Source: UTCFX2 sp963726375 (GTDB lineage Bacteria; Chloroflexota; Anaerolineae; Anaerolineales; UBA4823). Taken from it: 64,000 nucleotides of DNA. Below, one piece after another: positions 28,215-37,299 of this stretch; position 1 is the stretch's first letter; every line of letters starts with the position of its first letter. The stretch lies in the NCBI GenBank assembly GCA_963726375.1, contig CAVSCE010000013.1, forward strand, positions 186,001 to 250,000. Reading direction: 5' to 3'. The position numbers and the translations under genes were made by a program. Under the pieces are notes generated by a model. The model was not told the origin of the DNA. It saw only the letters and a list, made by a program, of their open reading frames with translations, and did no database searches.

Positions 28215-29273
28215 TGCCTCAGTGCTGTCGAAATTATTCGGACCCCAGGTCAAGTGAACTTTGTCCTCTTGTAAACCGCGATTGGGAAGTGAATTCGTTG
28301 CTTTCCAGAAATTCCACAGCGGGATTCGATACTCAGCAGCCAACCGTGCGATTGCTGCGTTGATGCTACCATCCCCTTCCTGATTATCTGGTTTTGTCGC
28401 CAGAATGGGGATTACGCCTTGCTCGATCGAGAATTCGATGATCTTGCGCATCTGGGGCTCAAATTCCTGTGTGTGCCAGACATCATTTGCTCCAAGCATG
28501 ATGAAGGCAATCGCTGGTTTGTGGTTTCGATATTCACAGGCCAAAGGTGATTCGTTATCCTCACAGTAAGTCCGGTCTGTCCACAGCGGGGCAAAAAGTG
28601 CCGAGGCATTGAAGCCCGAACGAGCTGCAAGGCTTGTACGGTCGAATGATCCCTGGTAATAATCGATGATTGCTGACAGCTCATCATGATCTCCCAGGCT
28701 GTAGAAACGAGAGCCGCGGTCAAAATCTCCCAAAAACCAGGCCGGCGTGCTACCGCAGTCGCCGATTTTAGAAAAAGCCTTTGGATTGTTGCCGAGCTCA
28801 ATCCCGCGTTGATAAATTTCAAAAACCCGATCCTGGATCTTGGGGATGACAGGCAGTTTCTTCCAGTCGACTGGGTCCATTTCTTCGAAACTTGCTGCAG
28901 TTGCCTTGTCTAATGCTGTCAGACTTGCTGAAATAGCTGGTTTCAATTCGTCTGTCGGATTTCCAGTTGCCTTTTGACTGGGTTGGTTGGTTTGTGTATC
29001 TTTGGCAGCAGCAGCCAAAGTTGCAGGTAAGGGTGTGCTCTCTGGCTGCTGTGTCTCAATTCTTGGTGAGTTGGTGAGAGTCCCAACATTTTGTGGGGAA
29101 ACCGTTGAGTTTATTATTGTTGCTGCTGGAGTTGGCGTGCAGCTAGAAACCGAAAAAAGAAAAAGAAAAATAATCCCAAGAACAGGTGAGAAAGTCATCT
29201 TCGTAATTTTGCCACTGATTTCGAAAGGATATTTTATTGAATTCATAATTACAATCTGGTTCCTGATGAACAT
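28134..29273 (-). CDS. SGNH/GDSL-family lipoprotein, last gene of the acyltransferase operon
   Basis: A secreted, lipid-anchored SGNH hydrolase or transferase. The signal peptide ends in a lipobox FSVSSC, followed by a Thr/Pro/Gln-rich spacer of about 90 residues. The SGNH blocks are IGDCGS (block I, with Cys where Ser is usual), IMLGANDVW (Gly-x-Asn-Asp of block III) and DKVHLTWGP (Asp-x-x-His of block V). Several starts are possible: 29273, 29246 (MNSIKYP) or 29198 (MTFSPVL); the shortest gives the best signal peptide. It begins 18 bases after the DltD-like gene, so it belongs to that operon. It may act on the same acylated polymer, either as an esterase or as a second transferase. Confidence 0.75.
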   Translation of the reverse strand: MFIRNQIVIMNSIKYPFEISGKITKMTFSPVLGIIFLFLFSVSSCTPTPAATIINSTVSPQNVGTLTNSPRIETQQPESTPLPATLAAAAKDTQTNQPSQKATGNPTDELKPAISASLTALDKATAASFEEMDPVDWKKLPVIPKIQDRVFEIYQRGIELGNNPKAFSKIGDCGSTPAWFLGDFDRGSRFYSLGDHDELSAIIDYYQGSFDRTSLAARSGFNASALFAPLWTDRTYCEDNESPLACEYRNHKPAIAFIMLGANDVWHTQEFEPQMRKIIEFSIEQGVIPILATKPDNQEGDGSINAAIARLAAEYRIPLWNFWKATNSLPNRGLQEDKVHLTWGPNNFDSTEALTNAWPQRNLTALQVLYEIWKFLGNS

Positions 29274-29291
29274 GATCGACTGCCTGCATCA

Positions 29292-30504
29292 TTATTTCAA
29301 CTGAACAGCTGCCTCTTCCAGGATTGCTTGAAGCACCCAGCCAGCAAACTCACGACTCCCGGTAGGGGTCAGATGGACAGCGCTATTGGAGAATTCCGAG
29401 GCCGGGATGACATTCCAAAAATCCCTATAACGCCATCGATTATTGATGCTTTTCTCTGTCATCATCTTCCGGTAATCGTCGTACGCCCAACGTGGATAAT
29501 AGAAATTGTAACGGATATGACTGTTTTTTCCCTGACTTATGAACATCGGTTCGTTGATAATCACGACAGGAATGGATCCAGCCATCTGGATTCCAGCTTC
29601 AATGATATTAAAGAAAAGATTCTTCTCATTCAATTCTGGAGGTTTTAACAAATGAAAGCTTGTATCTTCTTCAAGATCCTCCTGGCGAGGTGGGTAAAAG
29701 TCAGGGATCTCTTGATCGATCCCTGTAGCAGCCCAGGCAGGACCATATAACTGTAAGCGGAATAAATCCGCGAGCTCACGCCTGGATCCGATTAATGTCT
29801 TATCCCAGAGTGTTTTCGGATCGGTAGCCTGATCGACCAGGTCAAGTTTGAGATCAAATTGCTGATTTAACTTTTGAAGCAGACTGAAGTTGTTCTTGAT
29901 GAGCGGTGAATAGAGCTGTTTATCTTCAGGAAAAGACTCAAGCGTCACAAGCCATACGATCATATCCGGTTCGTAAGCTAGCGCCTGGGAAAGCAGCAGC
30001 AGATCTTTCGCAAGTGACATCACCGGATAGCCAAGGTTGTAAAACCGCAATTTCCGTTGGTCGGGGAGTGCTTGATCCTGTGCGTTCAGGTTTTCGGAAA
30101 GGGTTTCATCAGGTCTGAGTAGGAAACCCCAGGTAGATGAGTTACCAATAAGCAGGACGCGATACTCATCAGCCGGTTTTTTCTCGGCAGAAATCTCGTG
30201 GGATGCGAACATGGCGTTTAATGTTGTTTAGCGTCAGGCTATAAGCCTTTTCAGGATTGTCAGCATACGGTAGACGGAGCCGGCCTGGGATAAGACGATT
30301 GTACGCGGATATCTTGCCTAATGAGTCCAATGGGTTTAGCCAGGCGAAGCAAAAATTTACCAACAGGAATAATGCAATTGCTTTAATTACAACGCGTAAA
30401 GCGAAAGGGAATTTTGCCCATCCAGTCTTATATGAAGAGGCCAGATCTCGTTCATTCAAGTCTGGCGTGGCAGGGTTATTGTTGGGATGACCGGTTTCTG
30501 CCAA
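29292..30504 (-). CDS. Membrane-anchored SGNH acyltransferase-like protein (DltD-like role), one frameshift
   Basis: Probably the extracytoplasmic transferase that receives an acyl group and places it on an envelope polymer. I chose TTG 30502-30504 as start: GGAGG lies 11 bases upstream and the MBOAT stop is one base before it. A membrane helix spans about residues 33-52. The frame breaks near 30205. The catalytic region then reads VLLIGNSSTWGFLL (nucleophile Ser, block I), followed by VVIINEPMF and NSAVHLTPTGSREF (block V). The residue three before the His is Ser, not the usual Asp. Joined length is about 400 residues. The neighbouring MBOAT and microprotein genes define its likely partners. 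The acyl donor and the polymer are unknown. Confidence 0.75.
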
Positions 30505-30505
30505 T

Positions 30506-31964
30506 TTAAATCCAACCTCCAAATAACCTGGCGAAAACTGAAAGTGAGAGCTCAGGGGTAGGGAGAGCGAACCAAATCCACCCCAGGCTGACGAAGGCAA
30601 ATGTCGCCAACCAGCTGGACGCCTGGATAGTCCATCGCAGCGCAGATATTTTCAAGGATAGGCTCCAATCGATTGCGGCTCCATTCTGACCACCGGTTTT
30701 GGAAGAACAAACCAAAACCATGCCAGAGTCCCCAAATCAGGAAATTCCATGTGATTCCATGCCAGATACCGATCAGGCTCATCGTAATGATCTGCCCGAT
30801 AAGAATAACCAGCCATGTGGGTGGGGGATTTTTCCTGGTTCGGAGGGTGCGTGTGACTGGAAAAAATACATAACTGCGGAACCATTGCGCCAGTGATATA
30901 TGCCAGCTGTTCCAGAAGGCAGTCAGGTTAGTTTTCGTATAAGGCCAGTTAAAATTCTCCGGTAATTTGATCCCCATAAATACCGCTGAACCAATCGCGA
31001 TGTCCGTGTACCCTGAGAAATCGAAGTAAATCCGCAGAGAATAACTGAGAAGCAAGATCCACAGCCAGCTGCCAGAGTTGGTTTGGATGGCGTTTTGCGA
31101 ATTGAGCGCAAAATATGCGAGGCTGTCAGCCAGGACTACTTTCTTAAATACTCCTATCAATATCCGCTGCAGTCCGGTTATCGTATTTTCGAAGGATTTC
31201 TGTCTGCAATCGGGAGAATCTTGATCGCTGCGCGCCCGGTGAAGCTCTTGGATAAAATGCTGGCTTCGGTCGATCGGGCCGGCCAATAACGCTGGGAAAA
31301 ACAAGACGTATGCAGCAAATTCATCCAATGGGTACGCCGGAAGTCGTTTCGCTTTTTGATCGAGCGCGGCATGAATCAGGCGGAAAGCGATAAAAGAAAA
31401 GCCTAACCAGGATAAGTCGCTGGGAGCTGCTAACTCAGGAGACTGACCGGTCAGGAATCGAAGGCTGGCGCTTGTCCATTCTGAAGTAGTCCCGTTTTTT
31501 TGGAGGACAAATAAAACGATCAATCCTGCAACAATAATATTTGAAGACAGTATTGTTCTTGTGTTGAATCGAAAGCATAATAACGATAACCCAAAAAGAA
31601 TGCTTAACCCAACCAAAACAGGTACCAGGCTGGGAGGTCTTGCTGGAGTCAGACAGCAGATTGGCGTCAGGTATCGTAGCCCTGCGACAAAAATTATCAT
31701 CAGGAAAATGATCGCAATTCCAGGAGCCATCTGTCGAAAGCTCCTGTCATCTCCAGAATAAGTAAGCGCCCAAACAAGAATTGTCAGCGCAATAGAGGCA
31801 GTTGGAAGCCAAAAATCCAAATAACGCAGTGGAGTAAGCGGTTGGAGCCAATATACAGAAAGCACACTCAAGGCGAGCAGGATCCCCGTTGTATACTTGC
31901 GCGGCCTGGACCAACCAATCAGAAGCCCTGCCAGGCTGAACGCAAAAACGTATATAAGGCTCAT
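30506..31964 (-). CDS. MBOAT family O-acyltransferase (AlgI/DltB-like), one frameshift
   Basis: An integral membrane enzyme that carries an acyl group across the membrane for O-acylation of a surface polymer. About ten helices are present. Family motifs are FFPALLAGPIDR, YFDFSGYTDIAIG, NFNWPY, NLTAFWNSWHISLAQWFR and GIWHGITWNFLIWG with the catalytic His. The frame breaks near 30650, and the last helix (ATFAFVSLGWIWFALP) and the end LFGGWI are in another frame. The protein does not end in a Tyr hexapeptide; that motif is instead on the 42-residue protein encoded one base upstream. AAGGA precedes the ATG. Start and stop codons are almost contiguous with both neighbours. Confidence 0.9.
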
Positions 31965-31965
31965 A

Positions 31966-32094
31966 CTAAAATCCTTGATAAATCCACTGCGGGGCTTTGT
32001 CCGCGGTGAAAATCAGGATCGCGATAATTATCAGGCACAAAAGTATGGCGTAGAGATTCTCTCGGGAAAATAATATTCTTCTGAATTTTCGCAT
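31966..32094 (-). CDS. DltX-like membrane microprotein (42 aa) with C-terminal WIYQGF
   Basis: A very short gene with good translation signals. GAGGAAG lies upstream of the ATG at 32092-32094, and the TAG at 31966-31968 is one base before the MBOAT start. The protein has a basic N-terminus (MRKFRRILFSRE), one membrane helix (about residues 14-30, rich in Ile, Leu and Ala) and a short outside tail ADKAPQWIYQGF. The last six residues, with Tyr at position 3, resemble the C-terminal acyl-shuttle hexapeptide of DltX, as I remember it from the Dlt pathway. In that pathway the Tyr accepts the acyl group from the MBOAT and passes it to a Ser on DltD. The topology and the gene order here fit that role. 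The match is by eye. Confidence 0.8.
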   Translation of the reverse strand: MRKFRRILFSRENLYAILLCLIIIAILIFTADKAPQWIYQGF

Positions 32095-32107
32095 GAATTT
32101 CTCTTCC

Positions 32108-32509
32108 TCACTTGGAAGAATAGCCGCACATTTTTGCCTCGCCTTGTTCGCTGGTGACCAGGAATTTCCGGTCAGCGATATCGATCACGAGATCTTCTGC
32201 GCCATAATTCGCCGTGATTGAGCCAGAGCATGAGACTATGGACCCGTCTTGGTCTTCGCTAAATGTCTTACAATCCAGGTTTTCCAATGTCAGTTTTACT
32301 GCGGCAAACGAATTGAATTCGACTTTCGCCTGTGCCTCCCATTCAGGGCAGGACGCTGTGATCATCCGGTTGAGGTCGCGATCGACGAGCGCTTGCAGAT
32401 ATTCTTCGACTGCTTCAGGCGCCCTTATCGATGATGAGCTCGAGCATGCGCTCAGGATGGATGCCCCAAAGATGAGTGCTGTGAAAAGAAGTCTTTTACC
32501 CTTTTTCAT
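32108..32509 (-). CDS. Small lipoprotein, first gene of the acyltransferase operon
   Basis: I do not recognise the family. I chose the ATG at 32507-32509 (MKKGKRLLF), because it gives a clean lipoprotein signal peptide with lipobox ILSACS. An upstream in-frame ATG at 32560 would add 17 unlikely residues. The mature part (about 110 residues) begins with a Ser-rich stretch and then AVEEYLQALVDRDLNRMI, which suggests an NTF2-like or small alpha/beta domain, and has four Cys residues that could pair outside the cell. It ends 13 bases before the microprotein gene, so it is co-transcribed with the MBOAT system. Confidence 0.7.
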   Translation of the reverse strand: MKKGKRLLFTALIFGASILSACSSSSSIRAPEAVEEYLQALVDRDLNRMITASCPEWEAQAKVEFNSFAAVKLTLENLDCKTFSEDQDGSIVSCSGSITANYGAEDLVIDIADRKFLVTSEQGEAKMCGYSSK

Positions 32510-32704
32510 CCTGTACCTTTTCTGATGAACGAAGATCGACTGCGGCAGTAATTTTACCAAGAATGGAGATTATTTTCGAAACATGCAAATCTACCCCGAA
32601 ACCGTCTCGGAATGATGTTATCATTTCTGAATTATTATCAAAATGGACCTCTCAATCATAACAGAGTAATCCTTCAATAAAAAATATTATCATTAGTATT
32701 TTGA

Positions 32705-34753
32705 ATGGCTGAATTTCTCTTAGGTTTTTCCCTTCAGTTTTCCTATCTTTTCGATCATATCACGGTCAGTAATTTGATCGATATGACCCTGGTTGCGGTG
32801 GTTTTTTTTATCGTCTTTCAGGCACTTTACCAAACGCGTGCTTTGCAGCTGCTGCGTGGTGTGATCATCGCGGCGATCCTCGGAGGAGGTTTACTGGTTT
32901 TACTGCCTTTGAACACGCTGAATTGGTTGGTCAGATATGGATTATTAGCCGGTGTAATTGCTTTACCTATCCTCTTCCAGGATGAGCTGCGAAGCATCCT
33001 GGTAAAATTGGGTCGGATTGGTCAGGGCAGGGGAACGATCTCAAATTTTGATCGATTTAAAGAATTCATTGGAAACCGGGATCAGACAGCTTTCACAGCG
33101 TCAAATTGGGGCATTAATAGTCCTTGAGGGTCAAACTTTACTCGAAGATATCGCAGAAACAGGCATCCGCTTAGGAGCGGAGGTTCTCAGTCCTGAACTT
33201 CTGATGACGATTTTTACTCCCAAAACCCCACTCCATGATGGTGCAGTCATATTGCGAGGGGATCGATTGATTGCTGCGAGCTGTATACTGCCAATCCGGA
33301 CCGACGATCTTGGGGATTCCCAGCTTGGAACCCGTCATCGCGCAGCTCTTGGGCTTTCAACAAAGGTCGCGGATGCATTGGTGATTATTGTTTCAGAAGA
33401 GACAGGTTGGATCTCGATTGCCTTCGATGGGCGGTTGTATCTGGATCTTTCACAAATTGAATTAGATGAGTGGATCAATCGCTTTGGAGCCCAGCTTGAG
33501 AATCCAGTCCGGTTTCAATGGGGTTGGCTGAGAGGCGGGGGGTTGCGTTCAAGCCTAGTCAACGCGATGATTTCGGTGTTCCTTGCTGTTATCGCCTGGC
33601 TTATCGTCATATATCAAACGAATCCACCTGCGCAAATTACGCTTCAGGGAATTCCGCTCAGCGTAGTCGGTACGCCGATAAATTTGATTGTGACGAACGA
33701 TTTGCCAGACTCTGTTAACGTTCAGGTCCAAACCACAGATGATCGGATGGGGGATCTATCGATTTCGAGCGCAACAGCCGAATTAGATCTGACTGGACTG
33801 GCTCCAGGTGTCTATTCAATTCCGGTTGAAGTGACTTTTACTGATCCATTTGTTCAAACACTTTCTGTCAAACCCAAGAGCGTCGATACGACCTTGGAAC
33901 AAATATTGACTAAAAAAGTAGTGCCTGATGTGACGATCACTGATTTGTCATTATTGCCGACAGGGTATGTTGTTGAAGATGTCAGCCTTTCTCCGTCGCA
34001 GATAAGCGTTTCTGGTCCGCAGTCAAAGCTGGATCAGGTTGCTTCAGCCCGGATTCAAATCACGATCGGAGACCGACGAGCAGTTTTTCAAGAACAGGTA
34101 ACTCCGATTATGGACGATAGCGATGGGAATGTTGTAGATGAAATCATACCTGAGCCTGACCAGTTGGTCGCGACAATTTACATCCGTAAAACGTTCTTCA
34201 CGCGCGAGGTCGGCGTCCAGGCTCAGATTGACGAAAGCAATTTGGCTCCAGATTATGAAGTAGTAGGCATAGATGTCAATCCTTCGACAGTAACCCTTGC
34301 AGGTCCTCAAAGCGTCCTGGATGAAGTTGATTTTTTCTGCTCACCGCTCCAATCCTGTTGGATGAGAAAACATCCGATTTTATAACAGATGCGCCTATTC
34401 TGATCCCGGAGGGCATTTCTGTTATCAATGAAACCGGGATGCCCATTCGAAGCGTTGAAGTGCAGGTGTCGATATCTCCTATTAACGGTTATCTGGTGGT
34501 GGATCGAGAAGTGTTAATATCAAGCCCCCCAGATGATGTTGGAATTACCGTGAATCCAGGTTGGGTCTCAGTTTTATTAACTGGACCGCAGTTCCTGCTT
34601 AATGAGGTTGAAAAGGACAGCAATTTAGTTGTGGTAAAAGTATATTTAACGGATACTTCTCCTGGAATTTATCAAGTTATTCCTCAAGTACAGGCGCCTT
34701 CTGGTCTGCAAGTTCAGCTCTTTCCAAAAGAAGTCCAGGTTAAAATTGAGTGA
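32705..34753 (+). CDS. Diadenylate cyclase CdaA fused to YbbR/CdaR repeats, two frameshifts
   Basis: Makes c-di-AMP from two ATP at the membrane. The N-terminus has three helices and FQDELRSILVKLG typical of CdaA. A frameshift near 33070 precedes the DAC domain: GALIVLEGQTLLED, TPLHDGAVIL (DGA motif), CILPI and GTRHRAALGLS (RHR motif), so the catalytic residues are present. In the same unbroken frame a fourth helix (about VNAMISVFLAVIAWLIVIYQ) leads to extracytoplasmic YbbR-type repeats, about four in number. A second frameshift near 34340 lies between repeats three and four. CdaA and its regulator CdaR are normally separate genes. The join lies inside one ORF, 33018-34385, so it is not an artefact of the frameshifts. 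Confidence 0.88.
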
Positions 34754-34771
34754 TGGGTCGAAAAGTGTGCG

Positions 34772-35831
34772 ATGATGAATAATCTACCTTCAAACACATA
34801 TCCGCAAATATCTGAGGCGCGGCTTCAAAAGTTGAAAACCGTTGCAGGCACTGGTCCTGTGCTGATCTTGACCCATGATAACCCAGACCCGGATGCCCTT
34901 GCGTCGGAGTGTCTCATTAGGAAAGTTATTAGAAACTTGCTGGAACATACCGGTTAGCTTGGGTTATTCCGGTTTGATTGCCAGGGCAGAAAACAAGGCG
35001 ATGTTGGAGCTGTTGACGCCCTCCTGGAGGCGATTGGATGAGATTGGCGATCCCGTTGGTTTTCCTGTTCACGCTTTGGTGGATACTCAACCAAATGCTG
35101 GAAATAACAGCCTGGCAGTGGATTTCATCCCGCAGATAGTCTTTGACCACCATCATCCGATCCGAGATGGATTAGACGCTGTATCATTTTTGGATATCCG
35201 GACGGAAATCGCTGCAACATCCAGCATTGTCTTTCAATATTTAGAAGCCGCAGGGTTGGTGATAGATTCTGATCTCGCAACAGCAATTTTTTATGGAATC
35301 CAGACAGACACGCAGGGTCTTTCTCGTGGCGGGTCAGCTCAGGACCAGGAAATTTACTTTAAATTATTAGCAAAGATCGATCGAGAAAAACTGAGTAAAG
35401 TGATCCAGGCGGGGCTGCCGCGCGAATATTTTCAGGGCTTTAGCGATGGATTGCGGGCGGCGCGAATATATGGTCGCACAGTTGTCGCATATTTGGGTGC
35501 TTTACACCGGCCCGATTTTGTTGCAGAAATGGCCGATACGCTGATTCGCCTGGAAAATAGCCTGGCTGTGCTTTGCATGGGTCACCATAGAAATGTCCTT
35601 TACATATCTCTTCGAATCCAGGGATCGGTTGGTGATGCCGGGATCTTAGTTCAGCGAATCATTTCACCGGACGGGAAAGCAGGTGGTCATGGAACGATGG
35701 CTGGAGGCCAGATCCGAATTAAGGACCAATCTGCTGATGCGATCGCCGAGCGACTGACTGCGGATTTTTTGAATATGATGGGTGAGCAGGGAAAAGGCGA
35801 GTGTTTGCTCTCGTCAGAGGTGGATGGATAA
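34772..35831 (+). CDS. DHH/DHHA1 family phosphoesterase (NrnA or c-di-AMP phosphodiesterase-like), one frameshift
   Basis: Hydrolyses nanoRNA, pAp or cyclic dinucleotides. The N-terminus has ILTHDNPDPDALAS (metal-binding DxD motif). The frame breaks near 34910 and continues in the frame with VDTQPNAGN, IVFDHHHP (the DHH motif), ATSSIVFQYL and YGIQTDTQGLSRG. The DHHA1 domain shows GHHRNVLYISLRI and GGHGTMAGGQI. It starts 19 bases after the diadenylate cyclase gene, so the pair probably controls c-di-AMP level. It is a stand-alone soluble enzyme, lacking the membrane and GGDEF parts of GdpP. The total is about 350 residues. Confidence 0.85.
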
Positions 35832-35868
35832 AAACCTGGCAATGATGAACGGATGTGACAAATGTCAA

Positions 35869-35897
35869 TTGTCAAACAAATGGGAATCGTGGATAAT
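35869..35897 (+). promoter_or_regulatory. Probable promoter of folD
   Basis: TTGTCA at 35869-35874 and GATAAT at 35892-35897 are 17 bases apart and lie about 47 bases upstream of the folD start. Confidence 0.55.
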
Positions 35898-35943
35898 ACA
35901 TTATTCATAAATAAGGTAAAAAGCATAAACGAAGGAGCATGCT

Positions 35944-36822
35944 ATGGTTGCAGAAATCATTGATGGAAAGCTGTTGGCTGAACAGGTGCGGCACGAAGCG
36001 GCTGAAGAGACTGCCCGATTGGTCGCTGCTGGAAAACCCCAACCAGGTTTGGCGACTGTTTTAGTCGGAGACAATCCGGCTTCAAAATCCTATGTGGGAT
36101 CCAAACAGAAAGCCTGTGCTGAAGCGGGAATCGCATCCTTTGGTCGGACACTTCCAGAAACCGCCACTCAAGCTGAAGTCGAAATGCTGGTCAAAGAATT
36201 AAACGCAGATCCGCTTGTAAATGGGATCCTTGTACAGCTGCCTCTCCCCGGCCATCTGGATGAAGAACGAGTCCTCAGCCTGATCGATCTAAATAAAGAC
36301 GTGGATGGTTTTCACCCTGTAAATATTGGCCGTCTGGCGCAAAAAGGACGCGAGCCCTTGTTCGTGCCGTGCACACCAGCAGGCTGCATCATGATTCTGG
36401 ATAAGCTGAATGTCCCCCTGAAGGGCGCAAATGCGGTGGTGCTGGGACGCTCGAATATTGTTGGGATGCCAGTAGCCTTGCTGCTCGTCCGCCGCGATGC
36501 GACTGTGACAATCTGCCATTCCCGAACAAAAGACCTTCCAGGTGTCGTTCGACAGGCGGATGTGCTGATTGCAGCTGTAGGTCGGGCTCGGATGGTGCGC
36601 GGAGATTGGGTGAAACCTGGAGCCGTAGTGATAGATGTCGGAATTAACCGGATTGATGATCCGACCCATCCAAAAGGATCTCGACTGGTTGGTGACGTGC
36701 ATTTCGACGAAGTCAAAGAAGTCGCCAGCGCGATCACCCCGGTTCCTGGTGGTGTTGGTCCAATGACCATCGCAATGCTGCTTCGGAACACGGTCCGCGC
36801 TTCGATCCTACAAAATCCATAG
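35944..36822 (+). CDS. folD: Bifunctional methylenetetrahydrofolate dehydrogenase / methenyltetrahydrofolate cyclohydrolase
   Basis: FolD interconverts methylene-, methenyl- and formyl-tetrahydrofolate with NADP. The 292 residues match family length. Motifs include ATVLVGDNPASKSYVGSKQK (catalytic Tyr and Lys), GILVQLPLPGHLDE, DKDVDGFHP-type sequence NKDVDGFHPVN, the nucleotide site VVLGRSNIVGMP, and VAGAVTPVPGGVGPMT-type sequence ITPVPGGVGPMTIAML. GAAGGAG lies upstream. It has its own promoter and a terminator, so it appears monocistronic. Confidence 0.97.
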   Translation: MVAEIIDGKLLAEQVRHEAAEETARLVAAGKPQPGLATVLVGDNPASKSYVGSKQKACAEAGIASFGRTLPETATQAEVEMLVKELNADPLVNGILVQLPLPGHLDEERVLSLIDLNKDVDGFHPVNIGRLAQKGREPLFVPCTPAGCIMILDKLNVPLKGANAVVLGRSNIVGMPVALLLVRRDATVTICHSRTKDLPGVVRQADVLIAAVGRARMVRGDWVKPGAVVIDVGINRIDDPTHPKGSRLVGDVHFDEVKEVASAITPVPGGVGPMTIAMLLRNTVRASILQNP

Positions 36823-36844
36823 ACCAGAATATATAAGTATATCG

Positions 36845-36890
36845 AGCCCTGGTGGACAGTAAAATTAACCAAGATCTCACCAGGGCTTTT
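36845..36890 (+). terminator. Intrinsic terminator of folD
   Basis: A ten-base-pair stem (AGCCCTGGTG with CACCAGGGCT) and a 23-base loop are followed by TTTT. It lies 22 bases after the folD stop. Confidence 0.75.
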
Positions 36891-37037
36891 CAATTTGAAT
36901 CTAATAATTTCCTGCCTGACTATCTTAATATTAGAGCTTAAGGTATAATCACCGTTCGTCTGTGCGCTTGTGAATAAGAAGCACATTGAAACAAACGATT
37001 TAGAATTTTTCCTTGAAAGGGTTGTGAAGAAAGCCGT

Positions 37038-37214
37038 ATGGTGAAAAGAACGTACCAACCAAAAATTCGCCGCCGTATGCGCGTGCATGGTTTTCGGCAG
37101 CGCATGTCAACTCCGGATGGACGCAAGGTGCTTAAAGCACGCCGCGCAAAAGGCCGGTATCGTCTGACCGTTTTGATGAACAATCACGTCAAGAAGATCA
37201 ACTGGAAGAGCTAG
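37038..37214 (+). CDS. rpmH: 50S ribosomal protein L34
   Basis: A very short basic protein of the large subunit, 58 residues. It reads MVKRTYQPKIRRRM, HGFRQRM and GRKVLKARRAKGRYRLT, the invariant L34 pattern. The usual protein stops at about 44-46 residues after the KGR-x-RLT block, but here 14 residues follow (VLMNNHVKKINWKS). The order rpmH, rnpA, yidD, (lipoprotein), yidC, jag is the classical one. TATAAT at 36944-36949 may be its promoter -10 box. Confidence 0.95.
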   Translation: MVKRTYQPKIRRRMRVHGFRQRMSTPDGRKVLKARRAKGRYRLTVLMNNHVKKINWKS

Positions 37215-37299
37215 ATCCGTGTGGATGGGTGCGTTTGCGGAGATCTATGTCAGGTAGGTCGCCTGGGAATGCAGAAAAACCATAGTTTGGCACCAAAGG

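Noticed and set aside
36823..37037. Replication origin near rpmH
   Set aside because: rpmH is often close to oriC, but I see no cluster of DnaA boxes (TTATCCACA type) and no dnaA or dnaN gene here or near gyrB.
36312..37088. 258-codon minus-strand ORF opposite folD and rpmH
   Set aside because: It lies antisense to folD and the L34 gene, has no recognisable domain and is explained by codon use of folD on the other strand.
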